Source: Azospirillum sp. TSH100
GTDB lineage: Bacteria > Pseudomonadota > Alphaproteobacteria > Azospirillales > Azospirillaceae
DNA length: 64,000 nucleotides
Assembly (NCBI RefSeq): GCF_004923295.1
Contig: NZ_CP039636.1
Coordinates: forward strand, 470,001 to 534,000
Direction of reading: 5' to 3'
The notes under the pieces were generated by a model. The model saw only the letters and a list, made by a program, of their open reading frames with translations, searched no databases and was not told where the DNA came from. Positions 13,501 through 19,946 of the stretch are shown here, piece after piece (within the stretch, counting starts at the first letter, position 1; each line of letters starts with the position of its first letter). Made by a program: the position numbers and the translations under genes.

Positions 13501-16500
13501 GCTCGCCGGCCTGACGCTGACCCCGCCGTCCAACAGCGATGCCGACTTCACGCTGGGCATCAAGGTGGTTTCCGGCACCAGCCACACCGAGACGACCCTG
13601 ACCCAGGCGGTGACCGTCACCGCCGTGGCCGATGATCCGCTGCTGACCGTGCGGACGGCGTCCGGCAACGAGGATACGGCCATCGCGCTGGACATCTCCG
13701 CCGCGCTGGCCGACACCGACGGCTCCGAAACCCTGGCCAGCATCGTCATCAGCGGGCTTCCGGCCGGGTCCACCCTGTCCGCCGGCTATTACGACTCCAC
13801 CAACAGCCGCTGGGTGCTGACGCCGGCCGAGCTGAGCGGGCTGAAATTCACCCCGCCGCAGGATGCCAGCGGAACCTTCCAGCTGACGGTGACCGCGGTC
13901 TCGCGCGAGATCAGCAACGCCGACCGGGCGACCACGACCAAAACGCTGACCGTCGACGTGGCGCCGGTCAGCGATGCGCCCGCCATCTCCTTCACCGCCC
14001 CTGTGGTGCAGGAGGATCATGCGGCGAGCCTGTCGATCGACGCCGCCGTCACCGATCTGGTGGGCGCCGGCGAGGTCATCACCGCCCTGAGGGTGACGGT
14101 GCCGGCCGGCTTCACCCTGTCCGGCGGCACGGCGCTGGGCAACGGCGTCTATGATCTGACCGGCCTGTCCGCCTACGACCGCGCGCACCTGACCCTGACG
14201 CCGCCGGCCAACAATGCCGGCACGGTGACGCTGACGGTGGAGGCGGCGTCCCAGGACGGCACCGCGACGCCGGCCTGGTCGACCGGCACTTATGCCGTCA
14301 CCTACACGGCGGTCGCCGACGCGCCCGTCGTCACCGTCCACGACGCCACGGGGGCGGAGGACACCGCCATCGCCCTGAACCTGTCGGCCGCCCTGGTCGA
14401 CACCGACGGCTCGGAAACGATGGCGATCATCCTGTCGGGTCTGCCGGCGGGTGCCGTCCTGAACCATGGCTCCAACAACGGCGACGGGTCCTGGACCCTG
14501 AAGCAGTCGGAGCTGTCCGGCCTGACCGTAACCCCGCCGCGCAACTATTCGGGCGGCATGACCCTGACGTTGACCGCCACCAGCCTGGAAAGCTCCAACA
14601 GGGACACCGCCAGCACCAGCGCCACCATCCATGTCGACGTGACGGCGGTCACCGACGCGCCCACCGTCATCGTCGCCAACGCGTCGGGCAGCGAGGACAC
14701 CGCCATCGCGTTGAACCTGTCGGCCGCCCTGGTCGACACCGACGGGTCGGAGACCATGACCATCGTCCTGTCGGGCCTGCCGACCGGCGCTGTCCTGATC
14801 GACGCCAACGGCGCCACGCTGACGCCGACCGCCGGCTCGGTCAGCCTGACCGCCGCCCAGCTGTCCGGTCTCAAGCTGATGCCGCCGGCCAATGCCGGCA
14901 CCGACTTCAACCTGACCCTGACGGCGACGACGACGGAAAGCTCGACCGGCATTTCCGCCACCACCAGCCAGCTGTTCCGGGTCAGCGTCGATCCGGTCGC
15001 CGACCAGCCGATCATCACCTGGTCGCCGCTGTCCGGGACCGAGGACACGGCGGTGCCGCTGAACCTCTCCGTCGCGCTGGCCGACACCGACGGGTCGGAG
15101 CGGCTCGGGCTGCTGACCATCACCGGCGTGCCGACCGGCGCGCTTCTGTCGGCCGGCACCCACAATGCCGACGGCAGCTGGACGCTGACGCCGGCCCAGA
15201 TCAACGGCCTGACCCTGACCCCGCCCGCCAACAGCGATGCGCCGATCAGCCTGACCGTCACCGCCGTCAGCATCGAATCCAACGGCAGCACGGCGACCAC
15301 CACCGTCACCGTGCCGATCACCCTCGCCGCAGTGTCCGACACGCCAACCCTGGCCGTGTCCGCCGCGACCGGCAACGAGGACACGGCGATCGCGCTGACC
15401 ATCATCCCGGCGCTGACCGACACGGACGGTTCGGAAACGCTGAGCGTCACCATCAGCGGCATCCCGACCGGCGCCACGCTGACCAACGGCGCCGGCGACA
15501 CGCTGACGATCACCAACAACGCGATCACTCTGACCCCGGCGCAACTCGCCGGGCTGGCGATCACGCCGTCGCCGAACAGCGACGCCGACTTCACCCTGAC
15601 CGTCACCGCCATCGCCAAGGACGGCAGCGCGGCACCGGCCAGCACCAGCCTGCCGCTGGCCATCACGGTGAACCCGGTCACCGACACGCCGACCCTGAGC
15701 GTGACCGCCGCGACCGGGGACGAGGACACAGCGATCGCGCTGACGATCACCCCGGCGCTGACCGATACGGATGGCTCGGAGACGCTGAGCATCACCATCA
15801 GCGGCATCCCGACCGGCGCCACGCTGACCAACGGCGCCGGCAACAGCCTGACGATCAGCAACGGTTCGATCACCCTGACCCCTGCCCAGCTCGCCGGGCT
15901 GGCGATCACGCCGCCCTCGAACAGCGACGCCGACTTCAGCCTGACCGTCACGGCGACCGCCAAGGACGGCAGCGCCGCCGCGGTTGCCGTCACCTCGACC
16001 CTGGCGGTGACGGTCAATCCGGTGTCGGACGCCCCGACCCTGACCGTGTCGGCGGCGACCGGCGACGAGGATACGGCGATCCCCCTGTCGATCACCCCGG
16101 CCCTGACCGACAGTTCGGAGGTGCTGAGCGTCACCATCGCCGGCATCCCGACCGGCGCGGCGCTGACCAACAGCGCCGGCAGCAACCTGACGGTCAGCGG
16201 CGGCAGCATCACCCTGACCCCGGCCCAGCTGGCCGGGCTGAAGATCACGCCGCCGCAGAACGACAGCGCCGCCTTCACCCTGACCGTCACCGCGACCTCC
16301 ACCGATGGCAGCGCCGCTCCGGCCACCACCGTCGCGCAGCTGCCGGTCACGGTCCGGGCGGTGTCCGATACGCCGACCCTTCAGGTCGATCCGGCATCGG
16401 TGGCGGAGGACGGCACGGTCGCCCTGTCGATCATTCCGGCGCTGACCGACCCGTCGGAGGCGTTGAGCGTCACCATCGCCAACATACCGACCGGTGCCCA

Positions 16501-17797
16501 TCTGTCGAACATGGCGGGCGACACCTTCACCATCGTCAACGGCTCGATCACGCTGACACCGGACAAGCTGGCCGGTCTCGCGATCACCCCGCCGCAAGAC
16601 AGTGGCGACAGCTTCACCCTGTCGGTCACCGCCACCTCGACCGACGGCACCGCCACCCCGGCGAGCCTGACCCGCTCGCTGGCGGTGACGGTGGCGCCGG
16701 TCGCCGACACGCCGACGCTGACCACGCCGGCAGCCCATGGCTCGGAGGATACGGCGATCCCGCTGACCATCACCGCCGCCTCCACCGACACCGACGGGTC
16801 GGAGACGGTGACGGTGCTGGTCACCGGCATGCCCACCGGCGCCAGCCTGAACCACGGCACCCACAACAGCGACGGCAGCTGGAGCCTCAGCACGTCGGAC
16901 CTGACCGGCCTGACCTACACCCCGCCTGCCGACGCCAACGGCACCGTGACCCTGTCGGTCACCGCGACCGCCCATGACGGGTCCAGCACGGCAGTGGTGA
17001 CGCAGACGCTCGCGGTGACGGTCGATCCGGTGAACGACAAGCCGACGTTGGCCGCCGCCCACACCACCACCGTGATCGCCGCCGACGCCACCGACCATCC
17101 GGCCGTGACCTCCGACGTGACGATCGCCGATGTGGACAGCAGCGTCATGTCCGGCATGTCGATCCGCATCGCCGCCGGGTCACAGACCGGCGACACGTTG
17201 AACCTCGACAGCCTGACCATCGCCACCGATGCGTCCACCGGGCGCAAGACGATCGCCGGCACCGGGATCGAGGTCAGCTGGGACGACAGCACCCACCAAC
17301 TGTCGCTGTCCGGCACGGCGTCGACCGCGACCTACACCGACATCCTCAACCATCTGGCCCTGATGCCGAACGGCGGCGGCGCCCGGACGCTGGAGGTGAC
17401 GGTCAGCGACGATCAGGGGCTGTCCAGCGACCCGCTGGCGGTGCAGGTGCTGGTCTCCGCCGGTACGACGATGACCGGCAGTTCAGGCGCGGACCTCCTG
17501 CATGCCGGCGCCACCACGACCAGCATGTCCGGCGGGGCCGGCGACGACCTGTTCATCTTCGCCCCGCGCGACGGCACCCTGACCATCAATGGCGGGGTGG
17601 GCTGGACCGACGTCGTCGAGGTCGGCGCCTTCGTCGCCAATGCCGGCACCAACTGGCTGCAGCAGCTGGACGGGCACGCCTACACCCTGGACCCGTCGGG
17701 CCACGGCCTGACCTTCACCCAGGAGACGACCGTCACGCTGGAGGACCAGAACCATCACCAGCTGGTGTTGCAGAACATCGAGCGGCTGACATTCTGA
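1562..17797 (+). CDS. Giant cadherin-like/RTX surface protein (type I secreted adhesin)
   Basis: About 5,411 residues. A short unique N-terminus (about 200 aa) is followed by about 40 immunoglobulin-like/cadherin-like units of about 115 aa. Each opens with a (T/S)DTPTLSV-x5-G(N/D)ED(T/S)AIPL signature, then LTDTDGSE, and ends in an LxVTVNPV strand. Units 1-20 (2176-9075) are each exactly 345 bp. RTX nonapeptides (GGAGNDTLS type) appear near residues 2520-2555 and 2660-2800. A Gly/Thr/Ser linker lies near residues 3878-3910, more diverged units follow, and a last GGAGDDLFIF-like motif lies near residue 5325, as in type I secretion substrates. There is no Sec signal peptide. The role is inferred as a calcium-binding adhesin or biofilm protein exported by the divergent ABC exporter. 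The start chosen is ATG 1562 (GGAG 7 bases upstream); an in-frame GTG at 1520 lacks such a site. Confidence 0.92.
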   Translation: MAEEAVQEKVPAVDDRQILDDLTLLQQVDGTRLGGVIHESSTVQLQRPDDTLGYVQTDYRGAEDLMVGGAVQTGTVVGEAVAVTTDQAVNALLLNGDVLLTEGTRGSGPSGPEGAGPSDGGPREAAGTAAERAELLSNARTTSTYDPLQVAQSAIPMPGTPTQVIDNGTVPNAEGVTFLQGAVATTDIAADIATTATPAQTAVSDTPSLTVNGVSGDEDSAIALNIAAALTDTGGTEVLTVTLAGIPDGAVLRDASGTVLMVVNGSIVLTASQIPGLTLTPPPNSGDSFSLTVTATSTDGTAAPASVAATLPVTVNPVSDTPTLSVSAVTGAEDTAIPLTISPALTDTDGSEALTVTIAGIPAGAVLTNTAGDRLTISGGSITLTPGQLAGLAITPPLNSDADFTLTITATSRDGTAAPASTSQPLLVTVNPVTDTPTLTVAAATGNEDSAIPLTITPALTDTDGSETLSVTISGIPAGASLANAAGDPLTISNGSVTLTPGQLAGLRITPPANSDVDFTLTVTTTAQDGTAAPVSVSAPLAVTVNPVTDTPTLSVSAASGNEDSAIALTISPALTDTDGSEALSVTISGIPTGASLKNTAGDVLTISNGSITLSPGQLAGLTITPPANSDVDFTLTITATARDGGADPVSVSAPLAVTVIPVTDTPTLSLSAATGNEDTAIPLTITPALTDLDGSETLTITIAGIPTGAVLTNTAGDVLTISGGSITLTPGQLAGLAITPPSNSDADFTLSVTATAKDGVADPVSVTQTLAVTVNPVSDTPTLAVTAARGDEDSAIPLTISPALTDTDGSETLTIRISGVPAGATLSAGTSVSESDGTTSWTLTPAQLAGLKITPPHNSDVDFDLTVTAIAQDRSAPVATATQTLHVTVDPVTDTPTLSVTAATGNEDTAIPLTISPALTDPDGSETLTITIGGIPSGAVLTNTAGNTLTIANGAITLTPDQLAGLKITPPANSDVDFTLTVTATAKDGVADPVSVTQTLPVTVSAVSDAPVLSVQAALGSEDTAIPLTISPALTDTDGSEVLTVTIAGIPSGAALANTAGDTLTISNGSITLTPDQLVGLKITPPLNSDDDFTLTVTATSKDGSAAAAITTAPLLVTVNPVSDTPTLSVSAARGDEDTAIALTISPALTDTDGSETLTIRISGVPAGATLSAGTSVTESDGTTSWTLTPSQLAGLKITPPHNSDVDFDLTVTAIAQDRSAPVATATQTLHVTVDPVTDTPTLSVSAVTGNEDSAIPLTISPALTDLDGSETLTITIAGIPTGAVLTNTAGDVLTISGGSITLTPGQLAGLAITPPSNSDADFTLSVTATAKDGVADPVSVTQTLAVTVNPVTDTPTLSVSAARGDEDTAIPLTISPALTDTDGSETLTIRISGVPAGATLSAGTSVTESDGTTSWTLTPSQLAGLKITPPSNSDVDFDLTVTAIAQDRSAPVATATQTLHVTVDPVTDTPTLSVTAATGNEDSAIPLTITPALTDLDGSETLTITIGGIPGGAVLTNTAGNTLTITNGAITLTPDQLAGLKITPPANSDVDFTLTVTATAKDGVAGPVNVSEPLVVTVNPVSDTPTLSVAAARGDEDTAIQLVITPALTDTDGSEVLTIRITGIPAGATLANTLNGTLAVSNGAITLTPDQLVGLKITPPSNSDVDFTLSVTAVAKDGSAVEATTTVPLVVTVNPVTDTPTLSVTAASGNEDTAIPLSITPALTDLDGSETLTITISGIPTGAVLTNTAGDTLTIGNGSITLTPDQLAGLKITPPLNSDGIFTLTVTATAKDGVADPVSVTQTLAVTVNPVTDTPTLSVSAARGDEDTAIALTISPALTDTDGSETLTIRISGVPAGATLSAGTSVSESDGTTSWTLTPAQLAGLKITPPHNSDVDFDLTVTAIAQDRSAPVATATQTLHVTVDPVTDTPTLSVSAVTGNEDSAIPLTISPALTDLDGSETLTITIGGIPSGATLANSAGDTLTISNGAIILTPGQLAGLKITPPLNSDGTFTLSVTATAKDGVADPVSVTQTLAVTVNPVTDTPTLSVSAARGDEDTAIALTISPALTDTDGSETLTIRISGVPAGATLSAGTSVSESDGTTSWTLTPAQLAGLKITPPHNSDVDFDLTVTAIAQDRSAPVATATQTLHVTVDPVTDTPTLSVTAATGNEDTAIPLTITPALTDLDGSETLTITIGGIPSGAVLTNTAGNTLTASNGSITLTPAQLAGLKITPPVNSDDDFTLTVTATAKDGVADPVSVTQTLPVTVNPVSDTPTLSVSAATGNEDTAIPLTITPALTDLDGSEVLTVRITGIPTGAVLTNTLNGTLTVTNGSVTLNPDQLAGLKITPPLNSDDDFTLSVTAVAKDGSAVEATTTKPLVVTVNPVTDTPTLSVTAASGNEDSAIPLDIRSALTDTDGSETLSIRISGVPAGATLSAGTSVTESDGTTSWTLTPAQLTNLKITPKADSDVDFTLTVTATATDRGLSPVSVQSTLAVTVIAVADKPTVSVTAVSYDLGVGQNDTLTGTAGNDTLSGGAGNDTILGGAGDDVIYGDGSGTFTTALSITPAVTDTDGSEFISKVTITGVPAGATLSAGTLNADGSWTLTQAQLSGLKLTAKEGDTTHPITLTVVSTSEERENGSTADSTAKTLTISFTNTPKGNDSLDGGDGNDTIVGGAGNDTLTGGLGDDSLDGGADSDLLAGGPGNDTIDGGAGTDTVTYAASATAVNANLATGVGTGEGTDVLRNLENVTGSAFDDVITGDGGANILLGGAGKDTITGGAGTDTIHGGAGDDLSIFTVGTDGGTSSAPEQQDGDAGIDTFRVMLTSAQLSNASILADLRTLRDRIETAAADTNAATKDTDVAGAATLTALGIKVADFEKLELYVDGQPVDVRTALNYAPTATAATTTTTEDNAISGRLAATDQDTTNHRTDETMTFKGPGDNGQPVRLSHGTLVVNADGTFTYTPDADFSGTETFSFTVTDGYGGTSTATQTIKVTPVADAITLTTLNARGNEDAAGGIAIAPTITLSDIDAASPEAVETVTLTMSASQLDVAGAKLYLNGTELTRSGTTTYSWTIPTSALVAGGSAGTWTVSGLKIVTTRNSDADLTYTLTVGTIDTTSAGTVRGTQSATGTITVDAVADAPTVTAAAAATDEDTAVALTITPALTDTDGSESIGYVTISGVPAGASLNLGTVLSTQGDGSTIWKVNAADVANLRLTPPHDFSGTITLSVVATSVERENGSTADSAPATLSVTVTGVADAPIVIPVAATGLEDTAIPLSIDAHLSDLTGETLDHITITNLPEGATLSAGIHNADGSWTLTPAQLTGLTFTPPLNYSGTVTLKITATSVEGATTATSAQQSLTVTVTAVADTPVLSASDAVGREDTAIPLSVVAALTDRDGSETLSILVGGVPAGATLNHGHYDATLGKWVLTQADLSGLTITPPSNSNTGFDLTFTARATESSNSAFADAAAVTVHVDVQGVADVVTPSGALSARGDEDTAINLRLGDLVMADNDGSERLSLVISNLPSGSWLSLAAGHESGLVYLGNGRWSVDAQYRNELTLTTTKDFSGTVALKVDVITTDSNGAPIITVNGVTSGGTLKETRDLTVTVDPKADEPVVSISASGLEDAVGGIPLTISALTGDIDGSEHISSIVISGLPSWVTLTSTDAAALTDNHDGSWTVDPTKLGTLRLLVPANNADDFTITVKVTAVDGTDSLTKTYTPTVTVTAVADAPVSHGANGAVEAYHVDDVTVTGAVPTDLVLNLNAYLQDTDGSEKLAVTITGVPEGTVLSHGRDNGDGTWTLTPSDYEAALADGGLKLSVKDTAAAGITHVVANGTDTAGMTLTVKPYSIESEGDRNVGVSDSFEVKWTLSTGGTGGTGGSGGTGGTGGTGGTGGTGGSGGTDAGTGVGTDRPSSLTTAEDTAVALSLDSGLNNWTGVTAVTLSGIPDGAVLKYSDGTVLAVTGGTVSVDPARLAGLTLTPPSNSDADFTLGIKVVSGTSHTETTLTQAVTVTAVADDPLLTVRTASGNEDTAIALDISAALADTDGSETLASIVISGLPAGSTLSAGYYDSTNSRWVLTPAELSGLKFTPPQDASGTFQLTVTAVSREISNADRATTTKTLTVDVAPVSDAPAISFTAPVVQEDHAASLSIDAAVTDLVGAGEVITALRVTVPAGFTLSGGTALGNGVYDLTGLSAYDRAHLTLTPPANNAGTVTLTVEAASQDGTATPAWSTGTYAVTYTAVADAPVVTVHDATGAEDTAIALNLSAALVDTDGSETMAIILSGLPAGAVLNHGSNNGDGSWTLKQSELSGLTVTPPRNYSGGMTLTLTATSLESSNRDTASTSATIHVDVTAVTDAPTVIVANASGSEDTAIALNLSAALVDTDGSETMTIVLSGLPTGAVLIDANGATLTPTAGSVSLTAAQLSGLKLMPPANAGTDFNLTLTATTTESSTGISATTSQLFRVSVDPVADQPIITWSPLSGTEDTAVPLNLSVALADTDGSERLGLLTITGVPTGALLSAGTHNADGSWTLTPAQINGLTLTPPANSDAPISLTVTAVSIESNGSTATTTVTVPITLAAVSDTPTLAVSAATGNEDTAIALTIIPALTDTDGSETLSVTISGIPTGATLTNGAGDTLTITNNAITLTPAQLAGLAITPSPNSDADFTLTVTAIAKDGSAAPASTSLPLAITVNPVTDTPTLSVTAATGDEDTAIALTITPALTDTDGSETLSITISGIPTGATLTNGAGNSLTISNGSITLTPAQLAGLAITPPSNSDADFSLTVTATAKDGSAAAVAVTSTLAVTVNPVSDAPTLTVSAATGDEDTAIPLSITPALTDSSEVLSVTIAGIPTGAALTNSAGSNLTVSGGSITLTPAQLAGLKITPPQNDSAAFTLTVTATSTDGSAAPATTVAQLPVTVRAVSDTPTLQVDPASVAEDGTVALSIIPALTDPSEALSVTIANIPTGAHLSNMAGDTFTIVNGSITLTPDKLAGLAITPPQDSGDSFTLSVTATSTDGTATPASLTRSLAVTVAPVADTPTLTTPAAHGSEDTAIPLTITAASTDTDGSETVTVLVTGMPTGASLNHGTHNSDGSWSLSTSDLTGLTYTPPADANGTVTLSVTATAHDGSSTAVVTQTLAVTVDPVNDKPTLAAAHTTTVIAADATDHPAVTSDVTIADVDSSVMSGMSIRIAAGSQTGDTLNLDSLTIATDASTGRKTIAGTGIEVSWDDSTHQLSLSGTASTATYTDILNHLALMPNGGGARTLEVTVSDDQGLSSDPLAVQVLVSAGTTMTGSSGADLLHAGATTTSMSGGAGDDLFIFAPRDGTLTINGGVGWTDVVEVGAFVANAGTNWLQQLDGHAYTLDPSGHGLTFTQETTVTLEDQNHHQLVLQNIERLTF
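2176..9075 (+). repeat. Twenty exact-length 345-bp tandem repeats inside the adhesin gene
   Basis: The repeat start (the base before the ACGCC of the DTP signature) falls at 2176, 2521, 2866 and 3211, and the signature of unit 21 is at 9076: 6,900 bp, exactly 20 x 345. Two sequence types alternate irregularly. The common type carries TNTAGDxLTISNGSITLTP. The second (units 6, 9, 11, 15, 17 and 20) carries SAGTSV(S/T)ESDGTTSW at the same place and length. Second-type copies are almost identical in DNA (a GGATTTCCGGCGTCCCGGCC landmark at 4011, 5046, 5736, 7116 and 7806), which points to recent duplication or gene conversion. Confidence 0.93.
15341..16712 (+). repeat. Second, shorter run of the same 345-bp units
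   Basis: Four units near the C-terminus return to the same signature as the first array (DTPTLAVSAATGNEDTAIAL and relatives). The ACGCC landmark lies at 15341, 15686, 16031 (GCCCC variant) and 16370, giving spacings of 345, 345 and 339 bp. The short unit lost two residues in its LTDTDGSE segment. Units between the arrays (about 10260-15340) are more diverged and vary in length. Confidence 0.8.
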
Positions 17798-17831
17798 TGG
17801 AGCAGGGCAGGAGAGCGGACAACAGGCGGCT

Positions 17832-18317
17832 TCAGGCGACCGGCGTGCCGTCCGCCTTTTTCTCGCCGGCGTCGCTGCCCGCCTGCATGTGGCTGATGAT
17901 CCGCTTCATCAGGCGGCCAAGCATCGCCCGTTCGTTTTCCGCCATGGCGGCGATCGGCGGGCTCAGCGACTGGCGCAGGGGATCGCGGTCCAGCAGGGTC
18001 AGCCCGTCCGCCGTCAGGTCGAACAGCCAGCCGCGCTTGAAGCCGGGATGGGGGCGGCGGGCCAGCAGCCCCTTGTCCACCAGGGTCGAGACGGTGCGCG
18101 ATACCGGCGCCAAGTGGATTTTCTGGAACCGCGCCAGCGCGGTCAGGGTGCGCGCCGGCTCCGGCGCGTCATGGAAATAGCGCAGCGCCACCCATTGGGC
18201 CGGGAAAAGCCCGTCGGTGAAGCTGATGCCATAGACAAGCCGGCTGACCTGATCGAGCAATGTGACCAGATCGTCGTCTGTCGAGGCACTGTCGCCATCC
18301 TCCGGCCTTTCCGACAC
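17832..18317 (-). CDS. MarR-family transcriptional regulator
   Basis: About 161 residues with the winged-helix layout of MarR proteins: helix 1 (LVTLLDQVSRLVYG), then FPAQWVALRYFHDA, the helix-turn-helix (TLTALARFQKIHLAPVSRTV), STLVDKGLLARRPHP as recognition helix and wing entry, and a C-terminal dimer helix (ENERAMLGRLMKRIISHM). The proposed start is GTG 18317, which follows a GGAGGGGGAAG-like purine run; a TTG 23 codons upstream would give 184 aa. It is convergent with the adhesin gene, with only 34 bp between. Its target is unknown. It may regulate itself or the HAD gene next door, which is read in the opposite direction. Confidence 0.85.
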   Translation of the reverse strand: MSERPEDGDSASTDDDLVTLLDQVSRLVYGISFTDGLFPAQWVALRYFHDAPEPARTLTALARFQKIHLAPVSRTVSTLVDKGLLARRPHPGFKRGWLFDLTADGLTLLDRDPLRQSLSPPIAAMAENERAMLGRLMKRIISHMQAGSDAGEKKADGTPVA

Positions 18318-18553
18318 GCGTTCTTCCCCCTCCCCGATACCGCACGAACCGGCGGCAAGCTTGGCCGCGGACTGTAGCGAAGTCAACGCGCCAGCGGAAG
18401 CGGCAGTCTGCGCGCCAGCGTGGTGAAAGTGGGGCGGAGATTCGCGTGGATTATCGTCGAGGGAAATCCATGCCCCCGGCGGCGATTCCTTGGCGAAAAC
18501 GGCCGGGCGACCCCACCTGTGGTCCGACCTTCATAAATCGTGGACATCTGGAC

Positions 18554-19252
18554 ATGACCGGCTTTGCACGCGTGACCAACGCCTTTCTGTTCGACCTCGA
18601 CGGCACGCTGACCGACACGGTGTACCAGCATGTGCTGGCCTGGAAGGAGGCGCTGGACGAGGAGGGCATCGCCCTGTCGGTCTGGCGGATCCACCGCAAG
18701 ATCGGCATGAGCGGCGGCCTGTTTACCAACATGCTGCTGCGCGAGACCGGTCTCGCCGCCGACCAGGCTTTGCTCGACCGGCTGCGCCAGCGCCATGCGC
18801 AGGCCTACCGGCGGCTGGCGTCGGGCGTGGTGCCGCTGCCGGGCGCGCGAGACCTGCTGGACACGCTGACGGAGTTGAAGATTCCCTGGGCCATCGCCAC
18901 CAGCGGCCGGATGGAGACGGCGCGGCCGGCGCTGGAGAAGCTGGGCGTCGATCCGGCGAAGTCCGCGGTCGTCACCCGCGACGAGGTCGAATATGCCAAG
19001 CCCGATCCCGACCTGTTCCTGACCGCCGCCGCCCGGATCGGCGTCGACATCGCCAGCGCCTTCGTCGTCGGCGACAGCATCTGGGACATGATCGCCGCCA
19101 AGCGGGCGCGCGCGCTGGGCATCGGCCTGCTGTCCGGCGGTTACGGTCGGGAGGAGCTGGAGCGCTCCGGCGCGTTGCGCGTCTACGAGGATCCGGCCGA
19201 CATGCTGGATCACCTGGACGAAGTCGGCGGCCGTCGCGGTCTGGCGCAGTAA
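18554..19252 (+). CDS. HAD-superfamily phosphatase (phosphoglycolate phosphatase/beta-phosphoglucomutase-like)
   Basis: 232 residues with all HAD motifs: motif I FDLDGTLTDT near residue 12, motif II ATSGR near residue 115, motif III lysine in YAKPDPDLF near residue 153, and motif IV VGDSIWDM near residue 174. The helical cap between motifs I and II (VLAWKEALDEEGIALS...) places it in HAD subfamily I, as in Gph, beta-phosphoglucomutase and phosphonatase. The substrate cannot be told from sequence. The ATG at 18554 was chosen because MTGFARVTNAFLFDLDGT puts the first strand near the N-terminus; an in-frame GTG at 18446 would add an unlikely extension. It stands alone, divergent from the MarR gene. 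Confidence 0.85.
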   Translation: MTGFARVTNAFLFDLDGTLTDTVYQHVLAWKEALDEEGIALSVWRIHRKIGMSGGLFTNMLLRETGLAADQALLDRLRQRHAQAYRRLASGVVPLPGARDLLDTLTELKIPWAIATSGRMETARPALEKLGVDPAKSAVVTRDEVEYAKPDPDLFLTAAARIGVDIASAFVVGDSIWDMIAAKRARALGIGLLSGGYGREELERSGALRVYEDPADMLDHLDEVGGRRGLAQ

Positions 19253-19294
19253 AGAAGCAGCCTTTCGGCAAATGAAAGGCCTGCAAAACCAATA

Positions 19295-19347
19295 ATAGCG
19301 CTGTGAACCATTGCCGCGAATTGGATCATGCACAGTCACAGCGCTAT
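19295..19347. promoter_or_regulatory. Long-spaced 12-bp inverted repeat upstream of small exported peptide gene
   Basis: The arms ATAGCGCTGTGA (19295-19306) and TCACAGCGCTAT (19336-19347) are perfect inverted copies separated by 29 bp. Each arm contains the palindrome AGCGCT. The pair lies between the HAD gene and the small gene starting at 19487. The spacing of about four helical turns fits two operators bound by one regulator, but a hairpin or chance cannot be excluded. Confidence 0.5.
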
Positions 19348-19486
19348 GATGCAGTGCAACATAAGCATGAAGGACATGCGGTAACGGCGCGTTTCACAAT
19401 GACAGGCCGATGGCAGCATGGCGTTGCCGATGATGACGCCGCTCCACGACGCCCGATCATCGAAATCCCAGATCAGGAGCCGCCGC

Positions 19487-19675
19487 ATGTCCGCCAAGCA
19501 GTATTCCGCCCAGCAGCCCGCCGCTCGCCACACCCTCGCCCGCGCTCTGGTCGCCTCGGCCTTTGCCCTGGCTTCGCTGCTGTCGGTCGCCGCCGGCGCA
19601 GCCACGGTTTCCGCCGCGCCGCACCGCGCGGTCCCTGCGGTCGAACCCGACAGCCAGTCCTTCCTGTTCAACTGA
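19487..19675 (+). CDS. Small exported protein, function unknown
   Basis: 62 residues: a basic, polar N-terminus (MSAKQYSAQQPAARH), a long hydrophobic segment rich in Ala/Leu (ARALVASAFALASLLSVAAG) and an Ala-x-Ala-type cleavage region (VSAAP), then a short mature tail ending DSQSFLFN. This looks like a Sec signal peptide with a mature peptide of only about 18-20 residues, or a single-span membrane peptide. The ribosome binding site GGAG at 19476-19479 sits 7 bases before the ATG, which supports this start over an upstream in-frame ATG at 19418. No family was recognised. Confidence 0.55.
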   Translation: MSAKQYSAQQPAARHTLARALVASAFALASLLSVAAGAATVSAAPHRAVPAVEPDSQSFLFN

Positions 19676-19686
19676 TCGCGGCCGGA

Positions 19687-19719
19687 CAAAAAAATGAGCC
19701 GCCGGAAAACCGGCGGCTC
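19687..19719 (-). terminator. Rho-independent terminator-like hairpin
   Basis: A perfect 10-bp stem (GAGCCGCCGG at 19696-19705, CCGGCGGCTC at 19710-19719) with an AAAA loop. Read on the minus strand the stem is followed by seven Ts (19688-19694), so it stops leftward transcription. It could act as a back-up terminator for the transporter gene. On the plus strand it lacks a T-run. Confidence 0.65.
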
Positions 19720-19786
19720 TGAAGTCCGAGAGGAACGTCCAACAAGTTGTGCCGGGTCAACCCACGGCGCATCCAGCGGTACAAGA

Positions 19787-19800
19787 CTAATATATTAATA
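19787..19800. promoter_or_regulatory. AT-rich palindromic motif, copy 1 (TTAATATATYAG family)
   Basis: CTAATATATTAATA here is the exact reverse complement of the 14 bases at 25730-25743 upstream of uxaB. The core TAATATATTA is a palindrome and stands out in GC-rich DNA. It lies downstream of the transporter gene, so it is not in an obvious promoter. Confidence 0.55.
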
Positions 19801-19876
19801 TCCTATTCGCGTGGCAAGCGACTTCTCTTCCCGCGGTCAGCTTTTTTGCCCAGCAACCCTCCTGGTCCGCCGGCAA

Positions 19877-19911
19877 AGGGAAACGCCCCCCGGCGCTGGG
19901 CCGGAGGGCGT
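19877..19911 (-). terminator. Rho-independent terminator of the hexuronate transporter gene
   Basis: On the minus strand, 36 bp after the stop codon, a 12-bp GC-rich stem (19900-19911 pairing with 19883-19894, one G-U pair) closes a 5-base loop and is followed by TTTCCCTTT. Position and orientation fit termination of the transporter gene. Confidence 0.75.
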
Positions 19912-19946
19912 CTTTGCCACCGTTCGGACGGGCTTCGGAAGAACCG

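Noticed and set aside
4865..17098. A 4,077-codon open frame on the minus strand inside the adhesin gene
   Set aside because: It is antisense to the adhesin. Its Arg/Gly/Asp-rich low-complexity translation arises from GC-biased codons and the repeats, with no recognisable domain.
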